Source of the DNA: Candidatus Nitrosopumilus sp. | GTDB taxonomy: Archaea; Thermoproteota; Nitrososphaeria; Nitrososphaerales; Nitrosopumilaceae | Direction: 5' to 3' | DNA: 64,000 bases | Assembly (NCBI GenBank): GCA_029864335.1 | Contig: JAOTTS010000009.1 | Coordinates: forward strand, 1-64,000 | Shown: positions 53,193-62,904 of the stretch, piece after piece | Position numbering within the stretch: the first letter of the stretch is position 1 | Layout: every line of letters starts with the position of its first letter | Position numbers and translations under genes: made by a program | Notes under the pieces: generated by a model | Seen by the model: the letters and a program-made list of their open reading frames with translations, nothing else | What the model was told of the DNA's origin: nothing | Database searches by the model: none

Positions 53193-54019
53193 TCAAATCA
53201 GTTTAACATGCTGTATGTATTCTTTGTAGCGATTACGAATAGTCACTCCTGTTATTCCGTAAACTTTTGAAATCTTTTGTTGAGATAAATTTAAACCTGT
53301 TTTGATGCCTGCCATGTAGATTACAGTGGCTGCAACTGCATCGGGTTTTTTTCCTGCAGTTAATTTTTTCTCCTTTAGGGTATCGAAAATGTTTATTGCT
53401 TCCCGTTTTGTATTCTCAGGTATTTCTAAATTATTTGCAATCTTTACAATACATTTGATTGGATCTGGTACCGATACAGTAAGCCTAAGATTTTGAAACA
53501 ACATTCTATAGTTTTTTGCAATTGATCTTCTATGTTCTTGAAGATTTTCTGAAATGTCCATGATCGTCCGTGTGGCATCCATCTCTCTGCATGCCACATA
53601 CACACATGCTCCAACTACTCCATTAATGCTTCTGCCACGAATTAATTGGGCTCTAGCAGCTTTTCTATAGAGATAAGATGATCTTTCCATAATTGCATCT
53701 GACAAACCTAATTTCTCTCTTAGTTTTTCCATCTCAGATAAGGCGGTTCTTAGATTTCGTTCCGAAGAATTTTTTGTTCGACTTCTTGCATCCCATAATC
53801 TCTTATCCGGATATTACTGGCATTTTGTAATGCCAGTGCATCCAAAAATAGTACGGATGTCTGTCCATTTTTGTATCTAAGCAAAGTTTTTCTATAACGC
53901 TCCACTTTATTCTTTGAGAGGTAAATGTCATCAGAACTTTTATCGTTCATATTTTGTAATCCTCCATTTGTGTAAAAGGAGCATTTTTTCTTCATTATGC
54001 GCCGCAGACTTGAACACAT
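53193..54019 (-). pseudogene. Degenerate TFB without zinc ribbon
   Basis: The C-terminal part (53193-53732) has both cyclin repeats: IRGRSINGVVGACVYVACREM, AGKKPDAVAATVIYMAGI and the HTH GITGVTIRNRYKEY. In the same frame upstream, DKRLWDARSRTKNSSERNLR is clear TFB sequence, but a TAA lies before it and there is no start codon. A second frame (53750-54019) supplies the N-terminal part without any CxxC zinc ribbon. Broken paralogue, or an unusual short TFB starting at ATG 53732. Confidence 0.6.
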
Positions 54020-54052
54020 GGTTTAAAAAGAGCTCTTCGTGCCTGAAAAACT

Positions 54053-54211
54053 ATGGCTGCACGCAAGTCTTCTCCAAGAAAAATCCGTCTTCTAAAAAAG
54101 ACAAGACAAGCATCACCCGTACCGGCTTGGATTATTCTCAAAACAAAGAGAAGTGTTAGAACAAATCCAAAACGTAGGGCTTGGAGATCAACTGATGTGG
54201 AGGTAGGATAG
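54053..54211 (+). CDS. rpl39e: 50S ribosomal protein L39e
   Basis: 52 aa, very basic. RKSSPRKIRLLKKTRQ, PVPAWIILKTKR and the end RRAWRSTDVEVG (typical RNWRRTKLK-like tail in other archaea). L39e lies in the exit tunnel. The ATG of L31e follows the TAG without a gap. Confidence 0.92.
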   Translation: MAARKSSPRKIRLLKKTRQASPVPAWIILKTKRSVRTNPKRRAWRSTDVEVG

Positions 54212-54676
54212 ATGTCTCAAGAATTAGAACGCGTTTATACCATTAATCTAGGTAAAGCTTTGCTTTCACAGTCTCAACACAGAGCTGTTAGAGCAATCAA
54301 CATGATCAAAGAATTTGCTCGCCATCATATGAAAGTAGAACAAATCAAAATTGAGGAAGAACTGGCTCATCAGATTTGGGCAAAAGGTGTTAGAAGTCCT
54401 CCAAGAAAAATTAGAGTTAGGATGAGTAAAACAGATGAAGGATACGTTCTTGTTTCCCCATATACCGATGAAGTAGAATCTAAAGTAACCCCTGAAAAAG
54501 AAACCAAAAAAGTTCCAGACAAAGTAGAGGAACCAGCTAAAGAAGTAAAGAAAGAGGAACCAGCTAAAGAAGTAAAGAAAGAGGAACCAGCTAAAGAAGT
54601 AAAGAAAGAGGAACCAGCTAAAGAAGTAAAGAAAGAGGAACCAGCTAAAGAAGTAAAGAAAGAATCAAAAGAATAA
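54212..54676 (+). CDS. rpl31e: 50S ribosomal protein L31e with repetitive C-terminal tail
   Basis: 154 aa. Residues 1-85 are L31e (VYTINLGKALLSQSQHRAVRA, WAKGVRSPPRKIRVRM). The remainder is a low-complexity tail with five repeats of EEPAKEVKK, about 60 residues longer than a normal L31e. Cotranscribed with L39e. Confidence 0.93.
   Translation: MSQELERVYTINLGKALLSQSQHRAVRAINMIKEFARHHMKVEQIKIEEELAHQIWAKGVRSPPRKIRVRMSKTDEGYVLVSPYTDEVESKVTPEKETKKVPDKVEEPAKEVKKEEPAKEVKKEEPAKEVKKEEPAKEVKKEEPAKEVKKESKE
54527..54661 (+). repeat. Tandem 27-bp repeat, five copies
   Basis: Five essentially identical 27-bp units encode EEPAKEVKK. The near-identity at DNA level points to recent slippage or selection-free copy expansion. 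Confidence 0.9.
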
Positions 54677-54708
54677 ACTCTCAAAAAATTATAATTTTAA
54701 AAATTATT

Positions 54709-55653
54709 TTATTCTAATTGGTACAAATCTAATTTGCAATCAATACTGCAATCTGGAGTAGACCAATCAAATGTGTCTTCCTGTGGAATCATTCCAAGTG
54801 GATCGTAGTTGTCAAATTTTGTCATTCCTTGAATTGATGATAACATTACAACTTTGGACTCATCAGAAGTTGAACTCATATCTATCTGTGAATTACTATC
54901 ATTTAGAATTCCACTTGTAAGGTTAGTAATTGAATTTATTACTCCTACTGGGATATTGCTGCCTCCAACTACATACAACATAGAACGTTTAACTGAATTT
55001 GGTGGTGCATTACCGTATAGCATTTTTAGTGAATCTCTTAGGGAGTCTTCAATATGTTGTCCATCTTTACTTGTTGTGAGGATGTTTGTTTCATTAGATA
55101 TTTCTGATGAACCAAGTGATTCTACTACATGCATAATTGCTGAATTTGCAATATCATAGCATGTTTTAGGACTTAAATCTGGATTACTTTCAAGCAATGA
55201 GTCATTATCTAATACAACTGTACATTCTGAATTTTCTCTGATTCTTTTTAGAGATACACCTGAATTGAAAATTCTATCCTTTTCATATTTGAAAGGCATG
55301 ATTGCAAATGAAACTAGTCCCTTGTCTTTACACATTTCAGAGACTACTGGAGCAATGGCTGAGCCTGCTTTGCCTGCCAAGTTACTCATTAGAATAACTG
55401 TGGAATATCCTGAAATCTTTGATTTTATCTCATCTGCTACATTGTAAGTTGAGCCTCTGATTAATTGAACAGATGGATTAACTACTCCATTTGTAGAAAC
55501 ATGAACTGATGGATTTCCTGAAGAGAAATCTTTTTCATCATTACTAATTAGTAGGCAATCTGAATTAAGAGAATTTTTTGCTTTAATTGCTAATTTTGAG
55601 CCTACGCCACCCAAGCCTATTACTAAAATTGGCTCCTTTACTTGAAAACTCAT
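54709..55653 (-). CDS. Divergent FtsZ/tubulin-family protein
   Basis: 314 aa. N-terminal VIGLGGVGSKLAIKA is a Rossmann-type Gly loop; MSNLAGKAGSAIAPVVSEMC stands where FtsZ has GGGTGTG; then FAIMPFKYEKDRIFNSGVSLKRI and VVLDNDSLL follow the FtsZ order. The degenerate tubulin signature fits reports that thaumarchaeal FtsZ is atypical while Cdv proteins divide the cell. Probably a structural or regulatory relative; GTP binding uncertain. Confidence 0.75.
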   Translation of the reverse strand: MSFQVKEPILVIGLGGVGSKLAIKAKNSLNSDCLLISNDEKDFSSGNPSVHVSTNGVVNPSVQLIRGSTYNVADEIKSKISGYSTVILMSNLAGKAGSAIAPVVSEMCKDKGLVSFAIMPFKYEKDRIFNSGVSLKRIRENSECTVVLDNDSLLESNPDLSPKTCYDIANSAIMHVVESLGSSEISNETNILTTSKDGQHIEDSLRDSLKMLYGNAPPNSVKRSMLYVVGGSNIPVGVINSITNLTSGILNDSNSQIDMSSTSDESKVVMLSSIQGMTKFDNYDPLGMIPQEDTFDWSTPDCSIDCKLDLYQLE

Positions 55654-55726
55654 TTCTGATTCTATCTTCTGATTTACATAAAAAACCTTCTTACGTTTTT
55701 TTAATCAAATTTTAGATCTAAAAAAT

Positions 55727-56995
55727 TTAGCTTGCGATCTTTCCAACAAGTCTCTTTACAGAGGCATCTGTGATTTCAACTATATACGATTCACCAATGT
55801 TTATTTTGTCAAAAACTGCTACAGGCTTGTAAGCAAAGTTTCTGCCTTTGATGCCTTCATCTGTCATTTCATCAAATAACACTTTCCCCTTCCAGCCGAT
55901 CCACTTTTTGTTGGACTCTATTGATAATTTGCTGATCTGCTCAAAAACTATCTTGCTTCTTCGTTTGGCTTCAGATTTATCCAATTGTTTCCACTCGGCT
56001 GCATCTGTACCTGGTCTTGCACTGTATTTGGATAGATTTACGACATCTGGTTTTGTTTCATCAAGTAATGCAATTGTTTTCTGAAAATCTTCTTCTGTTT
56101 CTGAAGGAAATCCAACTATGATGTCCGTTGAAATAGTAAATTGACTAAATCTGTCTCTTGCTTTTTTTACCATTTCTCTAAAAGTTCCTGCAGTATGACC
56201 TCGCTTCATATCGTGTAGAACTTTATCGCTTCCACTTTGTACAGGAATGTGAAGGAATTTGAAGACTTTGTCATTATCATAAGATTCAATTAATTTGTCT
56301 TTTATTCTTGGCATGTACATTGGGTTCATCATCCCTACTCTTACCATGAAATCATGTGGAATTTCCACAATTGAGTTGACTAGTGATGGCAAGTCTGTTC
56401 CAATGTCAAATCCATAACATCCATTATCTGTAGATGTTAGCCATACTTCTTTACATCCATCTTTGATTTCTGTTTGGACTTGCCTTACAATGTCTCCAAG
56501 TCTGTAACTTGAAAGATCTCCCTTGGATAATTTGGTTTGACAAAATGTACATTCACTCATACATCCACTTGCAATCTCTACAATTCCCACTGCTGGATTT
56601 AGTCTGACTTTGGGGAGTCCAACTTTTGAAAAGTCTGAATCCTCTAACGCAATTTGCTTTCTTCCATTTAGTGTTGAATTAATTATCTGAAGTGTTTTTC
56701 CAAGTGAGTTAGGTCCTAAAATACTGGCTTTACCTGCAAATTTTTCTACACTAGTTTGCTCAGCCTTTGGAAGGCACCCTGCAACAATCAGTGGTTTTGA
56801 TTTTAATGATTTAATTCTATGAATCATCTTGTTTGCAGTAGCATCCTTGACAGAACATGTGACTACTATGTTGAGATCCGATTCTGCAGAATTATTTACT
56901 AGCGTATGGCCACCATTTTGAATCAATCCTGAAATCATCTCAGAGTCTCCAAAGCTTGCAGAACATCCGTAAGCTTCTACGAAAATTTTTGCCAT
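55727..56995 (-). CDS. tRNA methylthiotransferase (MtaB/CDKAL1 type)
   Basis: 422 aa. N-terminal UPF0004 domain (AYGCSASFGDSE), radical SAM motif CMSECTFCQTKL, SGSDKVLHDMKRGHT, and a C-terminal TRAM region (GESYIVEITDASVKRLVG). Converts t6A to ms2t6A at tRNA position 37. Immediately downstream of the fumarase gene. Confidence 0.9.
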   Translation of the reverse strand: MAKIFVEAYGCSASFGDSEMISGLIQNGGHTLVNNSAESDLNIVVTCSVKDATANKMIHRIKSLKSKPLIVAGCLPKAEQTSVEKFAGKASILGPNSLGKTLQIINSTLNGRKQIALEDSDFSKVGLPKVRLNPAVGIVEIASGCMSECTFCQTKLSKGDLSSYRLGDIVRQVQTEIKDGCKEVWLTSTDNGCYGFDIGTDLPSLVNSIVEIPHDFMVRVGMMNPMYMPRIKDKLIESYDNDKVFKFLHIPVQSGSDKVLHDMKRGHTAGTFREMVKKARDRFSQFTISTDIIVGFPSETEEDFQKTIALLDETKPDVVNLSKYSARPGTDAAEWKQLDKSEAKRRSKIVFEQISKLSIESNKKWIGWKGKVLFDEMTDEGIKGRNFAYKPVAVFDKINIGESYIVEITDASVKRLVGKIAS

Positions 56996-56998
56996 GCT

Positions 56999-58360
56999 CT
57001 ATCCAAAAAGGGAATCAATCTCTTTGTTACTCATTAGTTTCTTTGAAACAACAAGTTCTCTGATAGTTTTTCCTGTTTTCAGTGATTCTTTGAAAAGTTC
57101 TGCAGATTTTAGATATCCAATTTTTGGAGTTAGCAATGTAACGATCACCGGACTATTCTCAATGTCTGCACGTAGTTTTTCTTTGTTTGCAGTAAGTCCA
57201 TCAATTAGATTTGCAGAAAATATTGGCAAGAAATTTTTCAGCATGTCTGTTGACTCTAGCATGCATTTTAGCATTCCAGGTAACATGACATTTAGTTCAA
57301 ACTGTCCACTTTGTGCTGCATAAGATACCGCTGTATCGTTTCCAATTATGTTAAAACAAATCATATTCATGCATTCAGCCAAAGATGGATTCACTTTTCC
57401 GGGCATAATTGATGAGCCTGCATGGACTGCAGGAATTCCAAGTTCTGCCAATCCTGCAATTGGACCTGATGCCATGAGTCTTATGTCATTTGCAAGTTTT
57501 CCAATTTCTAATGCCAAGTTTCTTAAAGCACTTGATGCATTTGCAACAGCGAATTTACTTTGTAAGCCATGCTGCATATCCTTTTCAGGTTTTAATTCAA
57601 GTTTTGAAATTTTTGAAAGTTCAGATACTGCAATCTTTCTATAGCCTTTAGGAGTATTTGCACCCGAACCTACAGCTGTTCCACCTAATGCAATATTTTG
57701 CAATTCTTTTTGTGACGAAACAATTTCATTTCTTGCTTTAGCGATTGATGTTACATAAGCTGCAAATTCACTTCCTAATGTAACTGGCAATGCATCCATT
57801 AGGTGTGTTCTTCCAATTTTCTTAAATGATGAAAATTGTTTTGCCTTCTTTGATAATGATTTTATTAAAATATCAATTGCTGGAATTGTCTCTTTTAGAT
57901 TCATCAAAATTGCAACATGCATAGCAGTAGGATATGTATCGTTACTTGACTGCGACATGTTCACATGATCATTTGGATGGAGAAACTCATACTGTCCTTT
58001 CTTTTTGTGTGATACTTCTAGCGCAACATTTGCAATAACCTCATTAGAATTCATGTTAAATGCAGTACCTGCACCAGAATTTATCATATCGACTACAAAT
58101 TGATCTACATACTTTCCAGCCAAAATTTTGTCACATGCTGAAACTATGGCCTTTCCTCTCTTTCCATCAATTGCCTTGGTTTTCATGTTTGCAACTGCTG
58201 CAGAGCGCTTTATCATTACAAACGATTTTATTAAATTCTCGTGGCTTTTGTTTCCAGTTACATGGTATTGCTTGATTGCTCTTCCAGTAAATGCTCCATA
58301 ATATGCGTCAGATGGGATTTTGACTTTTCCAAGTGAATCTTGATCTAGTCTGAATTTCAT
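56999..58360 (-). CDS. fumC: Fumarate hydratase class II (or aspartase)
   Basis: 453 aa from ATG 58360; an ATG at 58393 would add eleven residues. GSSIMPGKVNPSLAE is the superfamily signature; GRTHLMDALPVTLGSEF is closer to fumarase (GRTH) than aspartase (GRTQ). Interconverts fumarate and malate, a reaction of the TCA cycle. Three nt from the MtaB gene. Confidence 0.88.
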   Translation of the reverse strand: MKFRLDQDSLGKVKIPSDAYYGAFTGRAIKQYHVTGNKSHENLIKSFVMIKRSAAVANMKTKAIDGKRGKAIVSACDKILAGKYVDQFVVDMINSGAGTAFNMNSNEVIANVALEVSHKKKGQYEFLHPNDHVNMSQSSNDTYPTAMHVAILMNLKETIPAIDILIKSLSKKAKQFSSFKKIGRTHLMDALPVTLGSEFAAYVTSIAKARNEIVSSQKELQNIALGGTAVGSGANTPKGYRKIAVSELSKISKLELKPEKDMQHGLQSKFAVANASSALRNLALEIGKLANDIRLMASGPIAGLAELGIPAVHAGSSIMPGKVNPSLAECMNMICFNIIGNDTAVSYAAQSGQFELNVMLPGMLKCMLESTDMLKNFLPIFSANLIDGLTANKEKLRADIENSPVIVTLLTPKIGYLKSAELFKESLKTGKTIRELVVSKKLMSNKEIDSLFG

Positions 58361-58440
58361 GTTGACTTTATTCAAATTACACCTATTATTCATTCTTTTT
58401 CAGAATACTTTATAATTTCTCAACATTACAATGGGAATTA

Positions 58441-58447
58441 TTATATA
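58441..58447 (+). promoter_or_regulatory. TATA box of nirK
   Basis: TTATATA lies 24 nt before the ATG at 58471, so transcription would start at or within a few bases of the start codon. Predicts a nearly leaderless, strong mRNA. Confidence 0.55.
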
Positions 58448-58470
58448 GGAATCGCTAGTCATCGTGCTTA

Positions 58471-59895
58471 ATGAATAAGCGAATTAGTATGCTCTTTACA
58501 ATTGCAGCAGTAGTTGTAATGGGAGCAACCTTATTCGGAAGCACATACACACAAACCCAGATTGCTGGACAATCTCTTGATGCCTCAAAATTAGATGCAG
58601 GTGTCCTAGAGCAGATCCATCAAATGGGCGGTTTAGAGCTAGTAATGCCAAGCGCATTTGCTGAAACTGATTGTAAGGTACTTTCAAGTTCAGGCCGTAA
58701 GGTACATGACTTCAAACTAACTGGTGAAAGTGTTGATCTACCTATGTTAGGTCACTCAGCAGACAGTCCTAAAATGTACAAGGCAATGACCTTCAGTGGT
58801 CAAATTCCAGGACCAACAGTTAGAGCAACACAAGGTGATGTCATTAAAATGACACTCACTATTCCAGCAGGTGAAGCCACTGCACATGGAAATGACATGC
58901 ATGCATCTCAGATGTCCTCTGCCAACTTCGGTGCCGTACAACCAGGAACTTCTAAGGCTTACTGCTACATTGCAGAATCAGCTGGTACTTTCAAATACCA
59001 TTGTTCCGGTGTTGATTTGGCAGCAATGGACCAACACGTTCTTTCCGGCATGTACGGAATTGCAATAGTTGATCCTGTCAATGGATACAAGAAATTAATG
59101 GTAGAGAAGACAAAAGTTGATGCTGGCAAAGTATCAATGGATAGAAAATTCTATGATGCAAATGCATTAGAATTCCAATTACAGTACAATCAATTGTACT
59201 TGACTGGTGGTGGTTTCTATGATCAGAAGGCAATGTTCCAACATCATAATTCACACACAGTAGTTAATGGACTTCCATTTGCATATGTGCCAAACGGCGT
59301 TCACAACCTCCTCCTTAAAGGAGACATGGGTGAGAACATCTTTGTAGCACAACCATGGAATGGTCTAGACCTCAAACAATACCAATCACAACTCTTGTAT
59401 GTTGAAAATAATCAACATGTGAGACTCTTTGTTGAAAACCATGGTAATGAACCAGTATTCTTCCACATAGTTGGAGAAATCTTGGATAGAGTTACTCAAG
59501 GTAACAGAGTCCAATCTGCAGCAACAGAAACATGGTTGCTCGGTGGCTCACAAGGAATGATTGTTGACTTGGTATTTGACGAACCAGGAACATATGCAGC
59601 AGTAAACCATGACTATGCAGCAATTTACACTGGCGCAGCTACAGTATTTGTAGCAGGTGATCCATTTGGATTAAATCCAAGACTAGTTGAAGCAGGAGTT
59701 ATTGCAGCACCAGTACCATCATATGCTTATGCATTAGGTAACCCAAGTGATGCAGTTCCACCAGCTGGAATGAACACCATTAAACATCCAGCAGTAAATG
59801 TTCACGGTATGTACACTGACAAAGTCGCTTCTGAAAAACAAGCAAAAGGTGCAATTCCTCTATGGGATGTTGTACCAACTTTACCACCTATCTAG
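58471..59895 (+). CDS. nirK: Copper nitrite reductase-like protein (NirK type)
   Basis: 474 aa. Signal peptide at residues 1-30. First cupredoxin domain: FSGQIPGPTVRATQGD, AHGNDMHASQM, and the type 1 copper site YHCSGVDLAAMDQHVLSGMYG. Further HxH/H ligands in FFHIVGEIL and NHDYAAIY. A long Pro-rich C-terminus follows. Matches the abundant NirK of ammonia-oxidising archaea, thought to handle NO/nitrite in the periplasm. Confidence 0.9.
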   Translation: MNKRISMLFTIAAVVVMGATLFGSTYTQTQIAGQSLDASKLDAGVLEQIHQMGGLELVMPSAFAETDCKVLSSSGRKVHDFKLTGESVDLPMLGHSADSPKMYKAMTFSGQIPGPTVRATQGDVIKMTLTIPAGEATAHGNDMHASQMSSANFGAVQPGTSKAYCYIAESAGTFKYHCSGVDLAAMDQHVLSGMYGIAIVDPVNGYKKLMVEKTKVDAGKVSMDRKFYDANALEFQLQYNQLYLTGGGFYDQKAMFQHHNSHTVVNGLPFAYVPNGVHNLLLKGDMGENIFVAQPWNGLDLKQYQSQLLYVENNQHVRLFVENHGNEPVFFHIVGEILDRVTQGNRVQSAATETWLLGGSQGMIVDLVFDEPGTYAAVNHDYAAIYTGAATVFVAGDPFGLNPRLVEAGVIAAPVPSYAYALGNPSDAVPPAGMNTIKHPAVNVHGMYTDKVASEKQAKGAIPLWDVVPTLPPI

Positions 59896-59931
59896 GCGGT
59901 AAAATTCAATCTTTTTCTATTTTTTAAATAT

Positions 59932-60453
59932 CTAACAATTGTAGTCTGTATCTTGATTGTTCATTAGACTCCAAAACTCTAGTCCTGGATACTGTTTAAT
60001 TTTAGTGAATGGAATAAAACCCAATACCTGAGAATCAATTTCTGTTACTATCATCATGTTTTCCAAATCTATCCTGCTTGGAATTACACCATTATACATT
60101 CCATCAAAATGTAATGCAAGATATTGAATTTGTTTAGAATCCTCTGATTCAAACTCTCCTTGTTTTCTTATTTCTGAATTGCCATCTAAAATTACATTTG
60201 GAAAATGAAGCACTCCTACATTTCTGTCAAGATAAATCATGGACATTCTAATTTCCTTGAAACTGGCAGGCAATGATAATGGATTACAAAATAAAATTGC
60301 CCCATTATTGATTAAATCAAAATAACTAAAATACCCCTCATTGATTGATTTGATTTGTATTTGCTCTGATGCAAAAATATTCCAGCCAGAATAGCCTATG
60401 GAACATATTATGATGCCTGATGCGACAATTACAATTACCGTATGCTTGTTCAT
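59932..60453 (-). CDS. Membrane-anchored hypothetical protein
   Basis: 173 aa with one N-terminal membrane segment (VIVIVASGIIICSIGYSGW) and an extracytoplasmic domain. No family recognised. Overlaps nothing; next gene on the same strand is the secreted protein at 60505. Confidence 0.55.
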   Translation of the reverse strand: MNKHTVIVIVASGIIICSIGYSGWNIFASEQIQIKSINEGYFSYFDLINNGAILFCNPLSLPASFKEIRMSMIYLDRNVGVLHFPNVILDGNSEIRKQGEFESEDSKQIQYLALHFDGMYNGVIPSRIDLENMMIVTEIDSQVLGFIPFTKIKQYPGLEFWSLMNNQDTDYNC

Positions 60454-60504
60454 CTTATTACTGAAAATGATGTCCTTTAAAAACCTCCAAAAAATCAGCT
60501 CGAT

Positions 60505-61698
60505 TTATTGAATTTTAATGATTTCTCTATTAATTAAATTCTGTAACACATTGACAAATGTTTCATTATCTATTTTCTCATCTACCCACCATTTGGTTGT
60601 GTTTTTAAACCAATTTGGAATTGTTGTTTCATCGTTTTTTATTGTATTAGTATGAATAATTATTTTTTCTTTTATCATAAATTCTACACCCTTAACAAAA
60701 AGCTCATCCTCTCCTAACTCATTTGCCCACCAAGAAGCATTAACTTTAACCCAATCTGGGAGTAAAATTCTATCTCCCGGATCCCATCCTTCTTTGAAAC
60801 CTGTAATTAGAACTTCTCCGCCCTCTCTTGGTTGAACAGTATATGCTACATGCCAGTTTCCTCTTTCATCTATGCTCTGAATGATTTTTTTCTTCTCACC
60901 ATTTACATAAACACTAAACTTTTCATCATCAGAAAATGCCGGGAATTCAAAATTTGCATAAGTTTCAAGCGGGTAACTGTTTAGTGTTCTTAAGGATAAT
61001 TCCGTTCCTTCATTGTTGAATTGCGGTGAAGTAAACCATGTTCCTGAATCATAACGATAATAAAAATTCTCTCCGTTTCTTTCTGCATACATTGGTCTAA
61101 CAAAAGAATTTGTAATGGCAAAACAGCTATAATAAAAAACATCCTCTGTGATGGCCAAATCCGGATACATCGAAAACTCTACTATTTCTCCAGGTTCTAT
61201 TTTTTCAATAAACTCAATGTTCTGAACAATATCCAACACCATCTCATAGCCATGAACTACAGCGTATACCTTAGGATAATAGACTGTTTTATCACCTATA
61301 TTTTGGATCCTAGCTGTAATGTGACCATCATCATGTTTGATCAAAGTCTTGTCATAAAGAATCTCAATTGAAACTGGATCTTTTTCTGTTATATTAAATG
61401 CCAATTTTGGTGGCATTAGAATTGGTGTGTTTCCTAGTATTTCTGGGAATTTTATTTTAAAAGGAATTTCTTTTCCGGAAGCAAGTGGTACATGTTGAAT
61501 TGTCTTTGAATGAATCATAGAATCATCTTTGACTAAAACTGTAATTATGGGAATTACTGCAAAATTATTTTCATTTTTAACATTGCCTACAACTGTATAA
61601 ATCCCATTTGAATCAAAATAGGATAGAAATTCCTCCTCAGGAATCAATACTTTTGACGCATATCCAAATTCAGATGTGTTGGCATGTGAAAATGGCAC
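60505..61698 (-). CDS. Secreted protein with WWA-type repeats
   Basis: 397 aa as called, but an in-frame extension to about 61766 encodes a clear signal peptide (IINTILVICISIVFFIFV, then PFSHA) without an ATG, GTG or TTG, so the true start may be a rare codon. The C-terminus has two repeats of the form P-W-K-(N)-ASWWANELGEDELFVKGVEFMI and NTTKWWVDEKIDNETFVNVLQNL, a motif recurrent in thaumarchaeal surface proteins. Function unknown. Confidence 0.6.
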   Translation of the reverse strand: MPFSHANTSEFGYASKVLIPEEEFLSYFDSNGIYTVVGNVKNENNFAVIPIITVLVKDDSMIHSKTIQHVPLASGKEIPFKIKFPEILGNTPILMPPKLAFNITEKDPVSIEILYDKTLIKHDDGHITARIQNIGDKTVYYPKVYAVVHGYEMVLDIVQNIEFIEKIEPGEIVEFSMYPDLAITEDVFYYSCFAITNSFVRPMYAERNGENFYYRYDSGTWFTSPQFNNEGTELSLRTLNSYPLETYANFEFPAFSDDEKFSVYVNGEKKKIIQSIDERGNWHVAYTVQPREGGEVLITGFKEGWDPGDRILLPDWVKVNASWWANELGEDELFVKGVEFMIKEKIIIHTNTIKNDETTIPNWFKNTTKWWVDEKIDNETFVNVLQNLINREIIKIQ

Positions 61699-61855
61699 AA
61701 AGATAAAAAATACTATTGAAATACAAATAACAAGGATTGTGTTAATAATTAATCTTATTCTTAATTATAGTGACTTCTTTGATTAAAACTATGTCCATAT
61801 TTTAAAACATAATTAATTATAATGAGTTATATTCCATATCTTTTTTTCCACTCTT

Positions 61856-62788
61856 ATGGGATTTAATGATTCAGTATTGATATGTGATGAAGTGGATCCT
61901 ATTTTGAATAAGATTTTACAAGATAATGGACTCAAAGTCTCTTATGAACCAGAGATTACTCCTGAGCAAATAGTAGAAAAAATTTCAAATTTCAATATTG
62001 TAATTGTTAGAAGTAGAACTACCATCACAAAAGAGATGATCGAAAAAGCAGATAATTGTAAAATTATTGCACGTGTTGGAGTTGGACTAGATAATATAGA
62101 TCAAGAAGCAGCCAAAGCAAAAAACATTCGTGTAATTAATGCCGTAGAAGGAGCAATGAATGCAGTATCTGAATTGGTTTTGGGTTTAATGCTTTCTCTT
62201 GCAAGACAAACAGCAAGAGGTGATAGGGCAATTAGAAATGGACAGTGGCTCAAAAAAGAACTCAAAGGAACTGAACTTAGAGGAAAATATCTTGGAATTG
62301 TTGGTTTAGGAAATATTGGAAAAAGATTGGGACGACTTGCACGTGCATTAAACATGAATATTATTGGATACGATGTAATTCCAATTGATGAAGAGTTTTC
62401 AAAAGAAGTGGGATTGATGAAAGCTGACTTGGATACTCTATTGCAAAGTTCTGATTATATCTCAATCCATGTTCCATTGTTGGATTCCACACATCATCTT
62501 TTAGATGCACAAAAAATGTCCACCATGAAAAAGACTGCCAAAATCATCAATACTTCTAGAGGAGGTATTGTTGATGAAGATGCACTTTATGATGCCCTCA
62601 AAAATGGAACACTAGGAGGTGCAGCATTAGATGTATTTGAAAAAGAGCCTGCAATTGGAACCAAATTGGCAGAACTTGATAATGTAATCTTGACACCACA
62701 TATAGGTGCTCAAACAAAAGAGGCACAATCCTTGGCTGCAAACGTTATTGCTGAAAAAATTATTCAAATTCTTCGTGGTGTCATCTAA
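61856..62788 (+). CDS. serA: D-3-phosphoglycerate dehydrogenase-like (D-isomer 2-hydroxyacid dehydrogenase)
   Basis: 310 aa. NAD-binding GIVGLGNIGKRLGRLA, substrate loop RSRTTITKEMIEKA, GVGLDNID, and catalytic Arg/Glu/His region (INTSRGGIVDEDAL, ILTPHIGAQTKEAQ). Serine biosynthesis is the likely role; lacks the ACT domain of long SerA forms. Confidence 0.88.
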   Translation: MGFNDSVLICDEVDPILNKILQDNGLKVSYEPEITPEQIVEKISNFNIVIVRSRTTITKEMIEKADNCKIIARVGVGLDNIDQEAAKAKNIRVINAVEGAMNAVSELVLGLMLSLARQTARGDRAIRNGQWLKKELKGTELRGKYLGIVGLGNIGKRLGRLARALNMNIIGYDVIPIDEEFSKEVGLMKADLDTLLQSSDYISIHVPLLDSTHHLLDAQKMSTMKKTAKIINTSRGGIVDEDALYDALKNGTLGGAALDVFEKEPAIGTKLAELDNVILTPHIGAQTKEAQSLAANVIAEKIIQILRGVI

Positions 62789-62904
62789 AATGTTTTCATA
62801 TAATTTCTGCCTGAACTTTAAAAATATGTAAAAAAGCTTGACTTTTACGTGATTTATTGTCGGCTCTTCGTTTTTAAGGTCTATCTGGAGGTTAAAATAT
62901 CATA

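Noticed and set aside
54370-54684. Minus-strand frame with repeated SFFTSLAG
   Set aside because: Mirror image of the EEPAKEVKK repeats of L31e; not a gene.
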